Assembly: GCA_913778505.1 (NCBI GenBank)
Contig: CAJYWD010000045.1
Location: 1-64,000 of the forward strand
Reading direction: 5' to 3'
DNA length: 64,000 nt
Source: an uncultured Chryseobacterium sp.
Lineage (GTDB): Bacteria; Bacteroidota; Bacteroidia; Flavobacteriales; Weeksellaceae
In this document: one piece after another, positions 1-8,594 of the stretch
How positions within the stretch are numbered: the stretch's first letter is position 1
Layout of the letters: the number at the start of each line of letters is the position of its first letter
Position numbers and translations under genes: made by a program
Notes under the pieces: generated by a model
The model's database searches: none
Told to the model about the DNA's origin: nothing
What the model saw: only the letters and a program-made list of their open reading frames with translations

Positions 1-58
1 CATTTTTCAAGGACTTGTAGAAATCCTTGTTGTTTAATAATTCTTCTTTGTCGATCAT
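1..58 (-). CDS. N-terminus of a probable IS256-type transposase (cut by window edge)
   Basis: An ATG at 58 on the minus strand opens a frame running off the window after 19 codons (begins MIDKEELLNNKDFYKS). The acidic/lysine-rich start resembles, from memory, the N-terminus of IS256/Mutator-type transposases of Bacteroidetes. Support comes from context: the start lies just inside a large hairpin and an IS-like end. With so few residues the family is a guess; any small ORF is possible. Confidence 0.4.
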   Translation of the reverse strand, partial: MIDKEELLNNKDFYKSLKN

Positions 59-80
59 AACTATATAGGTTAAAAATAAT

Positions 81-146
81 AAAAAGTTATTTCCGAAAAA
101 TTTTTTGAGCTGTAAGGGGCTCAAAAATTTTTCAGAATAACTTTTT
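81..146. repeat. Long inverted repeat at the probable IS end
   Basis: Two arms of 28-30 bases (81-110 and 119-146) are nearly perfect reverse complements, reading AAAAAGTTATT then GAAAAATTTTTTGAGC, around an 8-base loop. It lies between the partial ORF and the sequence TTAGTGAGACACTACC that could be the IS terminus. As RNA it would form a very strong stem in front of the transposase start. Confidence 0.7.
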
Positions 147-179
147 AACTTACACAGTTAGTGAGACACTACCAAAAGA

Positions 180-216
180 ATCCGTCTCACAACTAAAAAG
201 TGAGGCGGATTTTTAT
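180..216. terminator. Hairpin terminator downstream of carB
   Basis: ATCCGTCTCAC (180-190) pairs with GTGAGGCGGAT (200-210) with one G-T wobble and a 9-base loop. It sits about 55 bases beyond the carB stop. The T run is best on the plus strand (TTTTTATTT), weaker on the minus strand (TCTTTT), so it may work both ways and separate carB from the adjacent probable IS. Confidence 0.65.
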
Positions 217-266
217 TTGGATGGATTTTTAATTTATTACTTTTTCATTTTAATGTGGCTAAGAAA

Positions 267-3200
267 CTACATCGTTTCCATCTTGAAACTCATACTTTCA
301 ATGACTTTTAGAATGGCTTCAACTGTGTCCATTGATGTCAGACAAGGAACGCCGTTTTCTACCGACATTCTTCGGATTTGGAAACCATCTCTTTCGGCTT
401 GTTTTCCTTTCGTAGTCGTATTGACCACGTATTGAACTTTTCCCTTCTGAATCAAATCAATAAGATTCACATCCTCTTCACCGATTTTGTAACCGATTTT
501 TGTCTGGATTCCTTTTTCCTCGAAGTATTTCGCCGTTCCTTCCGTAGCCCAGATTCTGAAACCAGCTTCCTGAAATCTTTTTGCCAACAAAGAAGCTTCT
601 TCTTTATCTGAATCTGAAACCGTAAACAAGATAGAACCGTGCGTTGGAACTTTTCTTCCGGCTCCGATTAATCCTTTATACAAAGCTTTTTCGAAGGTTG
701 AATCTTTTCCCATAACTTCTCCCGTCGATTTCATTTCAGGACCGAGAGAAATATCTACTTTCGTTAATTTACTGAAAGAGAAAACCGGAACTTTCACGAA
801 GATTCCTTCTTTATTCGGAACCAAACCTGATTGGTAACCAAGGTCTTTCAGTTTTGTTCCAAGGATTGCTTTTGTTGCCAGGTTTGCCATTGGAACATCA
901 GTGATTTTTGATAAGAAAGGAACAGTTCTGGACGAACGTGGATTCACTTCGATGACGAAAACTTCTCCTCCGGAAATTACGTATTGGATATTCATCAATC
1001 CAATAACATTCAGACCTTTTGCTAATCTCTGGGTATAATCTTCAAGAGTTTTTATTTGAGTTTCCGTCAAAGTCTGAGGCGGATAAACTGCAATCGAATC
1101 TCCGGAGTGAACGCCCGCTCTTTCGATGTGTTCCATAATCCCCGGAATTATTGTTGTTTCACCGTCGCAAATCGCATCCACTTCTACTTCTTTTCCCGTC
1201 AGGTAACGGTCAATCAGAACCGGATGTTCCGGACTTGCATCCACCGCATTTTCCATATAATGAGCGAGTTCTTTTTCAGAGTAAACAATTTCCATCGCTC
1301 TTCCTCCCAAAACATAGCTCGGACGAACCAAAACCGGATATCCGATTTCATTAGCAATCACAATCGCTTCTTCTTTGGAAGTCGAAGTTTTCCCCAATGG
1401 TTGTGGGATTCCTAAATCTTGTAAAGCTTTCTCAAATTTATCTCTGTTCTCGGCTCTGTCCAGATCTTCCAGCGAAGTTCCCAAAATCTGAACACCGTGA
1501 GCCGCCAATTTATCAGCCAAATTAATCGCAGTTTGGCCTCCGAACTGAACCACAACGCCTTTTGGTTTTTCAAGTTCGATGATGTTCATTACATCTTCTT
1601 CTGCCAAAGGTTCGAAGTATAATTTATCCGAAATCGAGAAGTCTGTGGAAACGGTTTCCGGATTGGAGTTGATGATAATCGCTTCGTAACCCATCTGCTG
1701 AATCGCCCAAACCGAATGAACCGTCGCATAATCAAACTCAACACCTTGACCAATTCTGATGGGACCTGAACCCAAAACGATGATTTTTTCTTTTTCAGAA
1801 ACCACACTTTCATTTTCTTCTTCATAGGTTCCGTAGAAATAAGGTGTTTCCGACTCAAATTCGGCGGCGCAAGTGTCCACCATTTTGTAAACCGGCATTA
1901 TGCGATTCTCTTTTCTGAACTGGAACACTTCTTTCTGAGTGGTTTCCCAAAGATGAGCGATATTCAAATCTGCAAAACCTAATTTCTTAGCTTCAATAAG
2001 AATGTCTCTGTTAAATTTATTGTCTTTGATGGTCGTTTCGAAATCAATCAGTTTCTTGATTTTCCAGATGAAAAATTTATCAATTTTGCTCCATTCTACA
2101 ATCTGTTCCCAATCGTAACCTCTTCGCAACGCATCACCGATGATGAACAATCTTTCGTCATCGCAAACCCGGATTCTTCTTTCGATTTCCTCCGCTGTAA
2201 GAGCTTCGGCTTGTTTTTTCTTTGATCCTAAATGACGAATTCCTGTTTCCAAAGAACGAATCGCTTTTTGCAAGGACTCTTCGAAGTTTCTCCCGATGGC
2301 CATTACTTCGCCTGTTGCTTTCATTTGTGTTGATAATCTTCTGTCAGCCGTTTCAAATTTATCGAAAGGGAATCTTGGAAACTTAGTCACCACATAATCC
2401 AAAGCAGGCTCGAAGCAAGCGTAAGAAGTTCCTGTTACAGGATTTTTGATTTCGTCCAAGGTCAAACCAACGGCAATTTTTGCCGCAATTTTTGCAATCG
2501 GATAACCTGTTGCTTTACTCGCTAGAGCTGATGAACGCGACACTCTAGGATTCACCTCGATGATATAATAATTGAATGAATGCGGGTCTAACGCCAGCTG
2601 AACATTACATCCACCCTCGATTCCTAAAGCTCTGATGATTTTCAGAGAAGCGTTTCTCAACAACTGATATTCTCTGTCAGAAAGCGTCTGCGAAGGTGCC
2701 ACAACAATCGAATCTCCTGTGTGAACGCCAACCGGGTCGATGTTTTCCATATTACAAACCACAATCGCATTGTCGTTGGAATCTCGCATCACCTCGTATT
2801 CGATTTCTTTGAAACCAGCGATTGACCTTTCAATCAGACATTGAGTTACCGGCGAATGTTTCAATCCCAACTCCGCAATTTCACGGAGTTCAGTTTCGTT
2901 GGAAGCAATGCCGCCGCCTGTTCCTCCCATCGTAAAAGCAGGGCGGACAATCACGGGATAACCCAAATTATCAGCAAAAGCTAAAGCGCTTTCAACCGTA
3001 GTTACGATATCAGATTCCGGAACTGGTTCGTTCAATTCTCGCATCAGTTCACGGAAAAGGTCTCTGTCTTCTGCCTGATTGATTGCGGATAGTTTGGTTC
3101 CTAAAACTTCCACTTTACATTCTTCCAGGATTCCGGATTTCTGTAACTCGACCGCCATATTCAGTCCGGTTTGTCCTCCCAAAGTCGGAAGAAGCGCATC

Positions 3201-3446
3201 CGGACGTTCTTTGCGGATAATTCTGGAAACGAATTCCAGAGAAATCGGTTCAATATAAACTTTGTCGGCAATCTCCACATCCGTCATTATGGTTGCTGGA
3301 TTGGAATTAATCAAAATCACTTTGTAGCCTTCTTCCTTCAAAGAAAGACAAGCCTGTGTTCCCGAATAATCAAATTCCGCAGCCTGACCAATAATGATTG
3401 GACCTGAGCCGATTACTAAAATTGTTTTTATGTCTGTTCTTTTCAT
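267..3446 (-). CDS. carB: Carbamoyl-phosphate synthase large subunit
   Basis: Makes carbamoyl phosphate from bicarbonate, ATP and glutamine-derived ammonia, feeding pyrimidine (PyrB) and arginine (transcarbamylase) synthesis. The 1059 residues match the family length of about 1060-1070. Two homologous halves are visible, each opening with a nucleotide-fold motif ([19 protein letters not shown] near residue 11, [18 protein letters not shown] near 560) and each with an ATP-grasp core ending in EVNPR motifs ([36 protein letters not shown]). The C-terminal ~120 residues form an MGS-like allosteric domain. It lies downstream of carA in the same direction but with a small unknown ORF and a palindrome between, an unusual spacing for carAB. 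Confidence 0.97.
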   Translation of the reverse strand: MKRTDIKTILVIGSGPIIIGQAAEFDYSGTQACLSLKEEGYKVILINSNPATIMTDVEIADKVYIEPISLEFVSRIIRKERPDALLPTLGGQTGLNMAVELQKSGILEECKVEVLGTKLSAINQAEDRDLFRELMRELNEPVPESDIVTTVESALAFADNLGYPVIVRPAFTMGGTGGGIASNETELREIAELGLKHSPVTQCLIERSIAGFKEIEYEVMRDSNDNAIVVCNMENIDPVGVHTGDSIVVAPSQTLSDREYQLLRNASLKIIRALGIEGGCNVQLALDPHSFNYYIIEVNPRVSRSSALASKATGYPIAKIAAKIAVGLTLDEIKNPVTGTSYACFEPALDYVVTKFPRFPFDKFETADRRLSTQMKATGEVMAIGRNFEESLQKAIRSLETGIRHLGSKKKQAEALTAEEIERRIRVCDDERLFIIGDALRRGYDWEQIVEWSKIDKFFIWKIKKLIDFETTIKDNKFNRDILIEAKKLGFADLNIAHLWETTQKEVFQFRKENRIMPVYKMVDTCAAEFESETPYFYGTYEEENESVVSEKEKIIVLGSGPIRIGQGVEFDYATVHSVWAIQQMGYEAIIINSNPETVSTDFSISDKLYFEPLAEEDVMNIIELEKPKGVVVQFGGQTAINLADKLAAHGVQILGTSLEDLDRAENRDKFEKALQDLGIPQPLGKTSTSKEEAIVIANEIGYPVLVRPSYVLGGRAMEIVYSEKELAHYMENAVDASPEHPVLIDRYLTGKEVEVDAICDGETTIIPGIMEHIERAGVHSGDSIAVYPPQTLTETQIKTLEDYTQRLAKGLNVIGLMNIQYVISGGEVFVIEVNPRSSRTVPFLSKITDVPMANLATKAILGTKLKDLGYQSGLVPNKEGIFVKVPVFSFSKLTKVDISLGPEMKSTGEVMGKDSTFEKALYKGLIGAGRKVPTHGSILFTVSDSDKEEASLLAKRFQEAGFRIWATEGTAKYFEEKGIQTKIGYKIGEEDVNLIDLIQKGKVQYVVNTTTKGKQAERDGFQIRRMSVENGVPCLTSMDTVEAILKVIESMSFKMETM

Positions 3447-3575
3447 TTTTACTTTTTTGTCCGAAGTCCGATGATGGATGTCGGAAGATTTTTATTTATT
3501 TTTTACGTTGCTTTGTCATTCCGTAGGAATCTCGCTTTAGATTCCTGCGGAATGACAAATAACATTTTCCAACTT
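3447..3575. repeat. carB upstream spacer with palindromic repeat
   Basis: The spacer holds a dispersed palindrome at 3512-3559: TTTGTCATTCCGTAGGAATCT facing AGATTCCTGCGGAATGACAAA. The same sequence recurs at 8382-8433 and 11712-11761 and inside the MITE-like element near 55320. A second small inverted pair (GTCCGAAGTCCGA and TCGGAAG) lies at about 3460-3487. Neither is followed by a clear T run, so they look like REP-type repeats rather than terminators. Confidence 0.7.
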
Positions 3576-4025
3576 TTAATCATCATATCTAAAATACAAT
3601 AGATACTTTGATTTTTTATTATGTATAAAAAAGTAAGAGTAATAAATGCCTAATTCATAATAAGTTTCATTTGTAGAATCAAATCCCACTTGAATAATTT
3701 TTGTTATTTCACTAATGGAATTTAGGACATTATAAAAATTATTAACTTCATAATTTCGCCTAGTTTCATTTAGATTAATTTTAGATAATTCGCCATTTAA
3801 AAAAAACCAATCAAAAATCTGTTTTTTAAATTCTGACTCATTAATATCTATCATTGACATTTTACACTCAATCGGCAAATTGAAATATTGTCTTAAATAC
3901 AAAATTTCATTCTCAATTTTATCTTCTATTATTTCAAAATTATAAGACAATGTGCTATTAGGCATATTCAAGTTAGAATATGTATGTAAAATTCCTTTTA
4001 AATAGTCAAAACTGAATTCGCTCAT
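3576..4025 (-). CDS. Small unknown protein between carA and carB
   Basis: I do not recognise this 149-residue protein. It has no signal peptide or membrane segment; it is rich in Asn, Ile, Tyr and Glu (ends YFIHNKKSKYLLYFRYDD) and its DNA is clearly more AT-rich than carA and carB on either side. It starts 32 bases after the carA stop in the same direction, so it could ride on the carA transcript. Composition and position suggest a late insertion, perhaps an immunity or orphan protein, but nothing in the sequence shows a function. Confidence 0.6.
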   Translation of the reverse strand: MSEFSFDYLKGILHTYSNLNMPNSTLSYNFEIIEDKIENEILYLRQYFNLPIECKMSMIDINESEFKKQIFDWFFLNGELSKINLNETRRNYEVNNFYNVLNSISEITKIIQVGFDSTNETYYELGIYYSYFFIHNKKSKYLLYFRYDD

Positions 4026-4057
4026 AACTTTAAAATTTATTATTAAATTAATTACGA

Positions 4058-5128
4058 TTACTTAAAATCCTCCATCAAAGTGATGAAATCATCAAATAGA
4101 TAATTCGCATCTTCCGGACCAGGACTTGCTTCCGGGTGATATTGAACTGAAAAACAAGGATGGATTTTGTGTTTCACGCCTTCGTTTGTTCTGTCATTCA
4201 GAGCGATGTGAGTTTCTACTAAATCTGTATTTTTCAAGGATTCCTGGTCAATCGCATAACCGTGATTCTGCGAAGTGATAGCGACTTTATTTTTCTCCAA
4301 ATCCAAAACCGGATGATTGCCGCCTCTGTGTCCGAATTTCAGTTTGTAAGTTTTTGCGCCACAAGCTAATCCAATCAATTGATGACCTAAACAAATCCCG
4401 AAAATCGGAACTTTCCCCAACAATTTCTGAATCATTACCAAAGCTTCCGCATTATCTTCCGGGTCGCCGGGACCGTTGGAAAGCATAATTCCGTCCGGGT
4501 CCATTAATAGAATTTCTTCTGCGGTCGTGTCGTGAGAAACCACGATGATGTCACAGTTTCTTTGAGACAATTCGCGGATAATTCCCAATTTGGAACCGAA
4601 ATCCACCAAAACCACTTTGAAACCTCTTCCAGGACTGGCGTAAGATGTTTTTGTCGAAACTTGTTCAACTTGATTGGTTGGAAATTGAGTCGCTTTCAGT
4701 TCTTCGATTACGGTTTTTTCATCGGCGTCTGCATTGACTATTTTTCCTTTTTCAACCCCTTTGTTTCTAAGGATTCTGGTCAGTCTTCTGGTGTCGATGC
4801 CGGAAATTCCGGACAAGTTCTTCTTTTCGAACAATTCGTCCAGCTTCATTTGTGTTCTGAAATTGGATGGCAAATCACAAAGTTCCTTTACAATCAGACC
4901 TTTGATTGCCGGCTCGATGCTTTCGTAATCGTCACGATTAATGCCGTAATTTCCAATCAGCGGATAGGTCATACAAACGATTTGTCCGCAATAACTCGGG
5001 TCGGAAATCAGTTCCTGATAACCTGTCATTCCCGTGTTGAAGACCACTTCTCCGGCAGTCTCCTGTTCTGCTCCGAATCCCGTTCCATAAAAAACTTCGC
5101 CGGATTCTAATATTAACTTCTTTTTCAT
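4058..5128 (-). CDS. carA: Carbamoyl-phosphate synthase small (glutaminase) subunit
   Basis: Hydrolyses glutamine and passes ammonia to CarB. The 356 residues fit the family. The N-terminal half is the CPSase small-chain domain; the C-terminal half is a class I glutamine amidotransferase with nucleophile Cys246 in FGICLGHQL and the His331/Glu333 pair in QYHPEASPGPED. The GATase triad is complete. A terminator separates it from pyrB upstream (5192-5215), so carA probably has its own promoter; the 57-base gap in front contains an imperfect inverted pair (TTGTACATG and CATTGTACAA) that could be an operator. Confidence 0.97.
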   Translation of the reverse strand: MKKKLILESGEVFYGTGFGAEQETAGEVVFNTGMTGYQELISDPSYCGQIVCMTYPLIGNYGINRDDYESIEPAIKGLIVKELCDLPSNFRTQMKLDELFEKKNLSGISGIDTRRLTRILRNKGVEKGKIVNADADEKTVIEELKATQFPTNQVEQVSTKTSYASPGRGFKVVLVDFGSKLGIIRELSQRNCDIIVVSHDTTAEEILLMDPDGIMLSNGPGDPEDNAEALVMIQKLLGKVPIFGICLGHQLIGLACGAKTYKLKFGHRGGNHPVLDLEKNKVAITSQNHGYAIDQESLKNTDLVETHIALNDRTNEGVKHKIHPCFSVQYHPEASPGPEDANYLFDDFITLMEDFK

Positions 5129-5191
5129 TTTTAAATTTTATTGTACAATGTAAAAGGTATCATGTACAAGACTTACTTTAGATTTTTACTC

Positions 5192-5215
5192 AAAAAAAAC
5201 ACGCCCGAAAGCGTG
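5192..5215 (-). terminator. Intrinsic terminator after pyrB
   Basis: On the minus strand CACGC TTTCGG GCGTG is followed by eight T. It starts 10 bases beyond the pyrB stop and lies before carA, so most pyrB transcripts should end here. Confidence 0.85.
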
Positions 5216-5225
5216 AATCAATATG

Positions 5226-6128
5226 TTATTTTTTGGAGTCGATGAATTCGAATCCTTTGTTTTCCAAATCATATTTAAGGATGGCCATTCTCGCAAAAAC
5301 ACCGTTTTGCATTTGCTTGAAAATTCTCGACCTTTCACATTCAACCAATTCCGAATCAATCTCCACACCTCTGTTGATGGGCGCCGGATGCATAATGATG
5401 GCATTCGGTTTCATCTTTTTTTCTCTTTCTTTGGTCAAACCGAATTTCTTCAAGTAATCTTCCGGTTTGAAATTGAAGTTTCTCTCGTGGCGCTCGTGCT
5501 GGATTCTTAGCAAAATCAAAACATCCACTTCCTTCACCAAATCATCGAACTGCATATAAGTTCCGTTCACCAACATTCCTTCATTGAACCAAAATTCCGG
5601 ACCTGAGAAATATACTTTTGCGCCCAATCTTCTGAATAATCCTGCATCAGAATTCGCAACTCTACTGTGTTTCACATCGCCTACGATTCCGATTTTAAGA
5701 CCTTCAATCTTTCCAAATTCCTGAATGATGGTCAAAGCATCCAGAATGGCCTGAGTCGGATGATGTCCCGTTCCGTCACCTGCATTTACGATACTGAGTT
5801 TAGTATCTTTCAATGCATCATAATAACGCGTTTCCGAATGTCTGATTGCAGCCACTTCCACACCAATGGCTTCCAGAGTTTTCAGCGTATCCAGCATTGT
5901 TTCGCCTTTTGCAATCGAACTTTTATCCGCTTCGAAATCGATGACCTGAAGTCCCAATTTCTTTTCCGCCACTTCAAAACTGGTTTTGGTTCTTGTGCTG
6001 TTCTCAAAAAACAAGTTGGCTACAAAAACATCGCCTTCGATTTTACTGATTTTTCCTTCCGAAAAAGCCTGAGCTTCTTGTAAAATCTTTTCGATACTGT
6101 CTGTAGAAATGCGTGAAAGCTTAATCAT
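5226..6128 (-). CDS. pyrB: Aspartate carbamoyltransferase catalytic chain
   Basis: Condenses carbamoyl phosphate with aspartate, the committed step of pyrimidine synthesis. The 300-residue length is typical of the catalytic chain. The carbamoyl-phosphate loop is FFENSTRTKTSFE (STRT at 44-47), the shared ATCase/OTCase signature; HHPTQAILD and MHPAPINRGVEI are the other active-site segments. No pyrI regulatory-chain gene is visible next to it. The upstream leader (about 120 bases) carries a short ORF and an intrinsic terminator, so expression is probably controlled by attenuation. Confidence 0.96.
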   Translation of the reverse strand: MIKLSRISTDSIEKILQEAQAFSEGKISKIEGDVFVANLFFENSTRTKTSFEVAEKKLGLQVIDFEADKSSIAKGETMLDTLKTLEAIGVEVAAIRHSETRYYDALKDTKLSIVNAGDGTGHHPTQAILDALTIIQEFGKIEGLKIGIVGDVKHSRVANSDAGLFRRLGAKVYFSGPEFWFNEGMLVNGTYMQFDDLVKEVDVLILLRIQHERHERNFNFKPEDYLKKFGLTKEREKKMKPNAIIMHPAPINRGVEIDSELVECERSRIFKQMQNGVFARMAILKYDLENKGFEFIDSKK

Positions 6129-6152
6129 AAATTCAAATTTTTAAATAAAAAA

Positions 6153-6175
6153 AACGAAGCCTAAAAGACTTCGTT
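6153..6175 (-). terminator. Terminator in the pyrB leader (attenuator)
   Basis: On the minus strand AACGAAGTC TTTTA GGCTTCGTT forms a 9-bp stem (one G-T pair) followed by eight T. It lies 25 bases upstream of the pyrB ATG. The neighbouring gene on the other side is divergent, so no gene 3' end exists here for it to terminate; it must act on pyrB's own leader. Confidence 0.85.
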
Positions 6176-6248
6176 AAATATAAAAAATATTGTTGTTGTC
6201 GGCAAACTTGCCAATTATATTTGTCGCTAAATTCTGTACCAGATTCAT
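6174..6248 (-). CDS. Candidate pyrB leader peptide, 24 codons
   Basis: ATG at 6248 opens a 24-codon frame (starts MNLVQNLATN, ends NNNIFYI) whose TAA covers the first two bases of the terminator stem. The last codons are U-rich (ATTTTTTATATT), the layout that in enterobacterial pyrBI couples a paused polymerase to a translating ribosome when UTP is low. The ATG sits only 7 bases past the -7 box, so translation would be nearly leaderless. A chance ORF cannot be excluded. Confidence 0.45.
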   Translation of the reverse strand: MNLVQNLATNIIGKFADNNNIFYI

Positions 6249-6254
6249 TGGCTA

Positions 6255-6262
6255 CAAAGATA
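6255..6262 (-). promoter_or_regulatory. pyrB: Candidate pyrB promoter -7 box
   Basis: TATCTTTG on the minus strand is a perfect match to the Bacteroidetes -7 consensus TAnnTTTG. No good -33 TTTG is present at normal spacing. Initiation here would give a leader of about 120 bases that includes the short ORF and the terminator. Confidence 0.5.
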
Positions 6263-6344
6263 CCAATATTTTTTAAATGATAAAATCTTTCAAAAAAAAA
6301 TTATGTTAAATCAATGAACGTCTGCGCTTGTCAAATTTTTTATT

Positions 6345-6352
6345 TACTTTTG
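6345..6352 (+). promoter_or_regulatory. Candidate promoter -7 box of the Lrp/AsnC gene
   Basis: TACTTTTG matches TAnnTTTG exactly and ends 19 bases before the ATG. A TTG at 6328-6330 could be the -33 element, but the spacing (14 bases) is short for the Bacteroidetes consensus. Confidence 0.45.
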
Positions 6353-6371
6353 AGATAATGATTTTACCATT

Positions 6372-6833
6372 ATGGCTCTGGACAAAAAAGACAAACTGAT
6401 ACTTTCGCTTCTACAAGAGGATTCTACACTATCTGTAAAAGAAATTTCCGAAAAAATCGGACTCACTTTCACACCAACTTACGAACGCATCAAAAACCTT
6501 GAAAAACAAGGCGTTGTAGAAAAATACGTTGCCATCCTGAACCGTGAAAAACTTGGCATCAATATCGTGGTGTACTGCAATATCCGTCTGAAAGAGCAAT
6601 CTCAGAAAACCCTCAAAGAATTCGAAGATTATATTTCCAAATACGATGAAGTTCAGGAAATCATCAGTCTTTCAGGGGAATATGACTATATGCTGAAGAT
6701 TCTTGCGAATGACATCAATTCTTATAATACTTTCACAGTAAATATTATTTCCAACGGCCCTAACATTGGACAATATCACAGTTCTATTGTTCTAGCCGAA
6801 GTTAAAAAAACGACTAAGTTTAAGTTGGATTAA
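6372..6833 (+). CDS. Lrp/AsnC-family transcriptional regulator
   Basis: A 153-residue regulator of typical Lrp/AsnC size. Residues ~5-55 form the winged helix-turn-helix (KLILSLLQEDSTLSVKEISEKIG, then FTPTYERIKNLEKQGVVEKY); residues ~65-145 form the RAM/ligand-binding domain with the family's VIISLSGEYDYML-like strand (IISLSGEYDYMLKI). Members sense amino acids. It is divergent from pyrB and convergent with the arg cluster, so control of either is possible, but the sequence does not show which. Confidence 0.92.
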   Translation: MALDKKDKLILSLLQEDSTLSVKEISEKIGLTFTPTYERIKNLEKQGVVEKYVAILNREKLGINIVVYCNIRLKEQSQKTLKEFEDYISKYDEVQEIISLSGEYDYMLKILANDINSYNTFTVNIISNGPNIGQYHSSIVLAEVKKTTKFKLD

Positions 6834-6840
6834 TCGTTTA

Positions 6841-6961
6841 ATCGCAAAGGCGCAAAATCGTTTTTTTTTTGATGCTATCAAAAATCGCAATCTTCTTAGC
6901 GAAGTTAAAGCTTTGTGCCTTAAAAGCAGTTTAATTTTCAATTGCTTTGTGCCTTTGCGAT
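6841..6961. repeat. Dispersed repeat, GCAAAG family, with terminal inverted repeats
   Basis: The element fills the gap between the convergent Lrp and argH genes. ATCGCAAAGGCGCAAA (6841-6856) is inverted as TTTGTGCCTTTGCGAT (6946-6961), 15 of 16 pairs. Related copies lie at 8285-8370, 10450-10551, 11565-11695, 12990-13068, 14263-14337 and 51375-51546. Confidence 0.7.
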
Positions 6962-6965
6962 AAAT

Positions 6966-8270
6966 CTAACCTAACAGTTTATCTCTCACTTTATTGAATT
7001 GATATTCGATTTCGTCGAGACAAAGATTGCCTAAACTGCCTTGATGAGAATGATTAAGTTCTTTGTAATCATACTCAAACACATCATTTTCAATTTCTTG
7101 TCCGATTTGGATGTATGCATCACGAAAGGATTTTCCATTCTTCACTTCTTCGTTGATTTTTTCTACGCTGAAGATGTATTTATATTTCTCATCGTCCAGA
7201 ATTTGGTCTTTCACTTCGATGTTCGGAAGCGTGTAAATCAATATTTCCAGACATTCTTTCAAAGAATCAATTGCAGGGAAAAGGATTTCTTTGGTTAATT
7301 GCAAATCTCTGTGATAGCCGGAAGGCAAATTGTTGGTCAGCAAAATCAATTCATTGGGCAAGGCCTGAAGTCTGTTGCATCTTGCTCTTACCAGTTCAAA
7401 AATATCCGGATTTTTTTTGTGTGGCATGATGCTGCTTCCCGTCGTAAACTCTTTCGGAAAGCTGATAAAATCGAAGTTCTGACTCAAATAAAGACAAACA
7501 TCGTAAGAAAACTTAGACAAAGTTCCAGCTAAAACCGAAAGGGAATTTGCCAATAATTTTTCCGATTTCCCACGCGTCATTTGGGCGTAAACCACATTGT
7601 AATTCAGCGTTCTGAAATCCAGTTTATAAGTCATACTTTCTCTGTCAATCGGGAAAGATGAACCGTAACCGGCAGCCGAACCGAGTGGATTTTTATTGAT
7701 GATATTCTTCGTTGCAAACAGCAGTTCCAAATCGTCCACCAAAGATTCTGCATACGCTCCAAACCACAAACCGAAAGACGAAGGCATCGCCACCTGAAAA
7801 TGTGTATAACCAGGCAATAACACATTTTTATGCTGATTCGCTTTTTCTTTCAAGATTTGAAAAAACGAATCCGTCAGTTCAGTAATTTCTCTGATTTCGT
7901 CTAATAGATAAAGTTTGATATCCGTCAAAACCTGATCGTTTCTAGATCTGGCAGTGTGAATTTTCTTTCCTGTTTCACCAAGCTTCTCGATGAGAATCGA
8001 TTCGATTTGTGAATGGATGTCTTCTGCGGTTTTATCAATTTCGAAATTTCCTTTTTCGATGTTGTTAAGAACTTCTTCCAAAACCGCAACAATATCCTGC
8101 TCTTCATCCAAACGAATCAAACCCACTTCTGCCAGCATTTTGGCGTGGGCAATAGAACCCAACACATCGTATTTTGCTAATCGGTCGTCAAAGTCCAGGT
8201 CTTTCCCTACGGTGAATTGGTTGACCAAATCATTGGTTTTTGCATTGTCTTTTTGCCAGATTTTTTTCAT
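6966..8270 (-). CDS. argH: Argininosuccinate lyase
   Basis: Last step of arginine synthesis: cleaves argininosuccinate to arginine and fumarate. The fumarase/lyase superfamily signature is intact (TTGSSIMPHKKNPD, with the catalytic Ser loop), as are RSRNDQV and the N-terminal DDRLAKYDVLGS segments. I start at the ATG at 8270 (MKKIWQKDNAK, 434 residues); the open frame extends 23 codons further up through repeat-derived AT-rich sequence that is unlike any ArgH N-terminus. It is the last gene of the arg cluster, 324 bases beyond the deacetylase. Confidence 0.95.
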   Translation of the reverse strand: MKKIWQKDNAKTNDLVNQFTVGKDLDFDDRLAKYDVLGSIAHAKMLAEVGLIRLDEEQDIVAVLEEVLNNIEKGNFEIDKTAEDIHSQIESILIEKLGETGKKIHTARSRNDQVLTDIKLYLLDEIREITELTDSFFQILKEKANQHKNVLLPGYTHFQVAMPSSFGLWFGAYAESLVDDLELLFATKNIINKNPLGSAAGYGSSFPIDRESMTYKLDFRTLNYNVVYAQMTRGKSEKLLANSLSVLAGTLSKFSYDVCLYLSQNFDFISFPKEFTTGSSIMPHKKNPDIFELVRARCNRLQALPNELILLTNNLPSGYHRDLQLTKEILFPAIDSLKECLEILIYTLPNIEVKDQILDDEKYKYIFSVEKINEEVKNGKSFRDAYIQIGQEIENDVFEYDYKELNHSHQGSLGNLCLDEIEYQFNKVRDKLLG

Positions 8271-8594
8271 TTTCTTAATTTTTTTGAACACTAAGTTCAC
8301 AAAGTTTATTTTAAAATTCAAACTGCTTTTAAGTTTCACAAAGGCGCCGATGCTTAGCGAAGACTTAAACTTTAAAGCTTTTTTGTCATTCCGGTAGGAA
8401 TCTCAACAATCTGGTTTCCTACGGAATGACAAACTTTGTGGTTATAACCTTCTTTTGTTTTATGCTGAATCTGCAGCCCGGCCTGAGTGGAGCTCATTTT
8501 TTTCGAAGTCTTCATTTTATTTTATATCAAAAACTTCTGGCAAAAAATAGCGGGAACGGAGGACGGAAAAGCTGCCCAAACCTTTAAAATTATT
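8271..8594. repeat. Repeat-filled gap between deacetylase and argH
   Basis: No gene is visible in these 324 bases. They hold three different dispersed repeats in a row: a GCAAAG-family copy (8285-8370), a GTCATTCCG palindrome (8382-8433) and a GCAGCCCGG element (8473-8577, ending GCTGCCC). argH is therefore separated from the rest of its operon by repeats only. Confidence 0.75.

Noticed and set aside
4532-5110. 192-codon plus-strand ORF inside carA
   Set aside because: It is antisense to a conserved, complete carA; its residues show no domain and its frame is open only because of carA codon use.
8271-8339. N-terminal extension of argH to 8339
   Set aside because: The extra 23 codons come from AT-rich repeat sequence and do not resemble ArgH; the ATG at 8270 gives the family N-terminus.
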